Assembly: GCF_013414345.1 (NCBI RefSeq)
Contig: NZ_CP058670.1
Span: 1,426,001-1,490,000, forward strand
Source of the DNA: Microcella indica
GTDB taxonomy: Bacteria > Actinomycetota > Actinomycetes > Actinomycetales > Microbacteriaceae
Length of the DNA stretch: 64,000 nucleotides
Reading direction: 5' to 3'
Part shown: piece after piece, positions 61,386-64,000 of the stretch
How positions within the stretch are numbered: position 1 is the first letter of the stretch
How the letters are laid out: every line of letters begins with the position of its first letter
The notes under the pieces: model-generated
Seen by the model: only the letters and a program-made list of their open reading frames with translations
Databases searched by the model: none
What the model was told of the DNA's origin: nothing
Made by a program: the position numbers and the translations under genes

Positions 61386-61404
61386 TACCCCCGTTCGGGG
61401 GGTA
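61386..61404. promoter_or_regulatory. CsoR/RcnR-family-like operator palindrome
   Basis: TACCCCC-GTTC-GGGGGGTA forms a near-perfect palindrome of the TACCCC-N-GGGGTA type bound by CsoR-family metal or sulfur sensors. It is followed at once by TACAGT (61405-61410), a possible -10 element, so the operator would cover the promoter of the 81-residue gene starting at 61471. The spacer 61203-61470 holds no other visible feature. The palindrome is seen; the regulator is inferred and none is encoded in the window. Confidence 0.45.
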
Positions 61405-61470
61405 CTACAGTGTGGGCACACCGTTCCAACCGCGCGGCAGGTGGGTGTCGCGCTGACGCAGGGGGAAACC

Positions 61471-61716
61471 ATGACGATCATCACCGACAGGCGCGAGTCG
61501 ACGACGACCGCGCGCACGCCGCTCGTCCAGTGGAAGGTCGTGCCGCACTCGCCGGCACTCGTTCTCATCGGGTACTGCGGCGACGTGCCATCCGCCATCA
61601 TCGAGCGCGACAACGGTCAGCGCTATCGACTCGTCAGTTGCCGCGGAGCCGAACTGGGGTCGTTCGAGACCATCAGCGAGGCCCAGGCCTCGTTCGAAGA
61701 GAGACTGAGCAGCTGA
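61471..61716 (+). CDS. Small soluble protein of unknown function
   Basis: 81 residues, ATG after AGGGGGAAA. The sequence shows VQWKVVPHSPALVLIGYCG, then IIERDNGQRYRLVSCRGAELG and FETISEAQASFEERLS. Predicted as a small alpha/beta protein with two cysteines (GYCGD and VSCRG) about 21 residues apart; these could bind metal or form a disulfide, but this is a guess. No family recognised. It is the only gene behind the CsoR-like operator and is convergent with argG. Confidence 0.7.
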   Translation: MTIITDRRESTTTARTPLVQWKVVPHSPALVLIGYCGDVPSAIIERDNGQRYRLVSCRGAELGSFETISEAQASFEERLSS

Positions 61717-61723
61717 CGCATCC

Positions 61724-61761
61724 GGCGGCCGCGTCACGAGGGGGCTCACGGCGCGGCCGCC
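61724..61761. terminator. Bidirectional hairpin between the 81-residue gene and argG
   Basis: GGCGGCCGCG (61724-61733) pairs perfectly with CGCGGCCGCC (61752-61761); the loop is 18 bases. It lies between two convergent stops (61716 and 61777). There is no clear U run, so it may act as a simple bidirectional barrier. Confidence 0.55.
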
Positions 61762-61776
61762 ACTTCTGCCCTCGCC

Positions 61777-64000
<2,224 letters not shown>

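Overview
The window is core chromosome of a high-GC actinobacterium, most likely a member of the Microbacteriaceae. The evidence is the actinobacterial division cluster running from mraZ to wag31 (divIVA), a garA-ftsR-merR cluster, an IdsA / Rv2175c-like / PASTA kinase / class II AroG / PlsC / FadD15 block in the same order as in Mycobacterium tuberculosis, and a MurE whose amino-acid selection motif is DHHPR instead of the DAP-type DNPR, which suits the non-DAP (group B) peptidoglycan of that family. No rRNA, tRNA, CRISPR array, prophage or insertion sequence was seen. The gene order is dense, with many 1-4 base stop/start overlaps.

Layout. 1-16643 (minus strand) is one long dcw operon, read from right to left: mraZ, rsmH, ftsL, ftsI, murE, a truncated murF-like gene, mraY, murD, ftsW, murG, murC, ftsQ, ftsZ, yggS-type PLP protein, sepF, yggT and wag31 (cut by the window edge). 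It makes lipid II and the divisome. 16644-17014 is a regulatory spacer with MraZ-type box arrays and three tandem copies of a terminator hairpin. 17015-28149 holds a DUF3040 protein, the polyprenyl diphosphate synthase, an Rv2175c-like DNA-binding protein, a LysM/lysozyme-like surface protein, a PASTA Ser/Thr kinase, AroG, PlsC, a ROK kinase, FadD15 and peptide deformylase. 28157-35809 holds a MinD/ParA-like protein, pyruvate carboxylase, a ParA, two MerR regulators (Rv1830-like and FtsR) and GarA. 35822-47341 is mainly metabolism: phosphatidyltransferase, DUF1295, SDR, a divergent Zwf, GH15, an S4 protein, LDH, a HesB-like protein, a GlcD-type oxidase, a spermidine-synthase-like protein and GabD-type ALDH. 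47569-64000 holds a GH92/GT4 pair, M20 peptidase, EI24-like membrane protein, a DUF433/DUF5615 toxin-antitoxin-like pair, flotillin, RlmN, a SatD/membrane-protein pair, a DEAD-box helicase, a PncC/CinA operon, ArgG and a decaying CPBP protease gene.

How it fits together. Cell-wall synthesis and division are linked here to several likely control layers: MraZ boxes in front of the operon; MtrA-like direct repeats in front of wag31 and of the LysM protein; a PASTA kinase that would sense muropeptides and phosphorylate GarA (ETT motif present); and MerR regulators whose own promoter shares an operator-like motif with the ftsZ leader. The strongest anomalies are the murF-like gene, which has lost its UDP-substrate and ATPase domains and its C-terminal catalytic motifs although its frame is open, and the CPBP gene with a nonsense codon plus loss of the catalytic EExxxR segment. 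Other points of note are a Zwf paralogue without substrate-binding lysines, a cysteine-free HesB-like protein, a triplicated terminator, and a CsoR-family-like operator in front of an unknown 81-residue protein.
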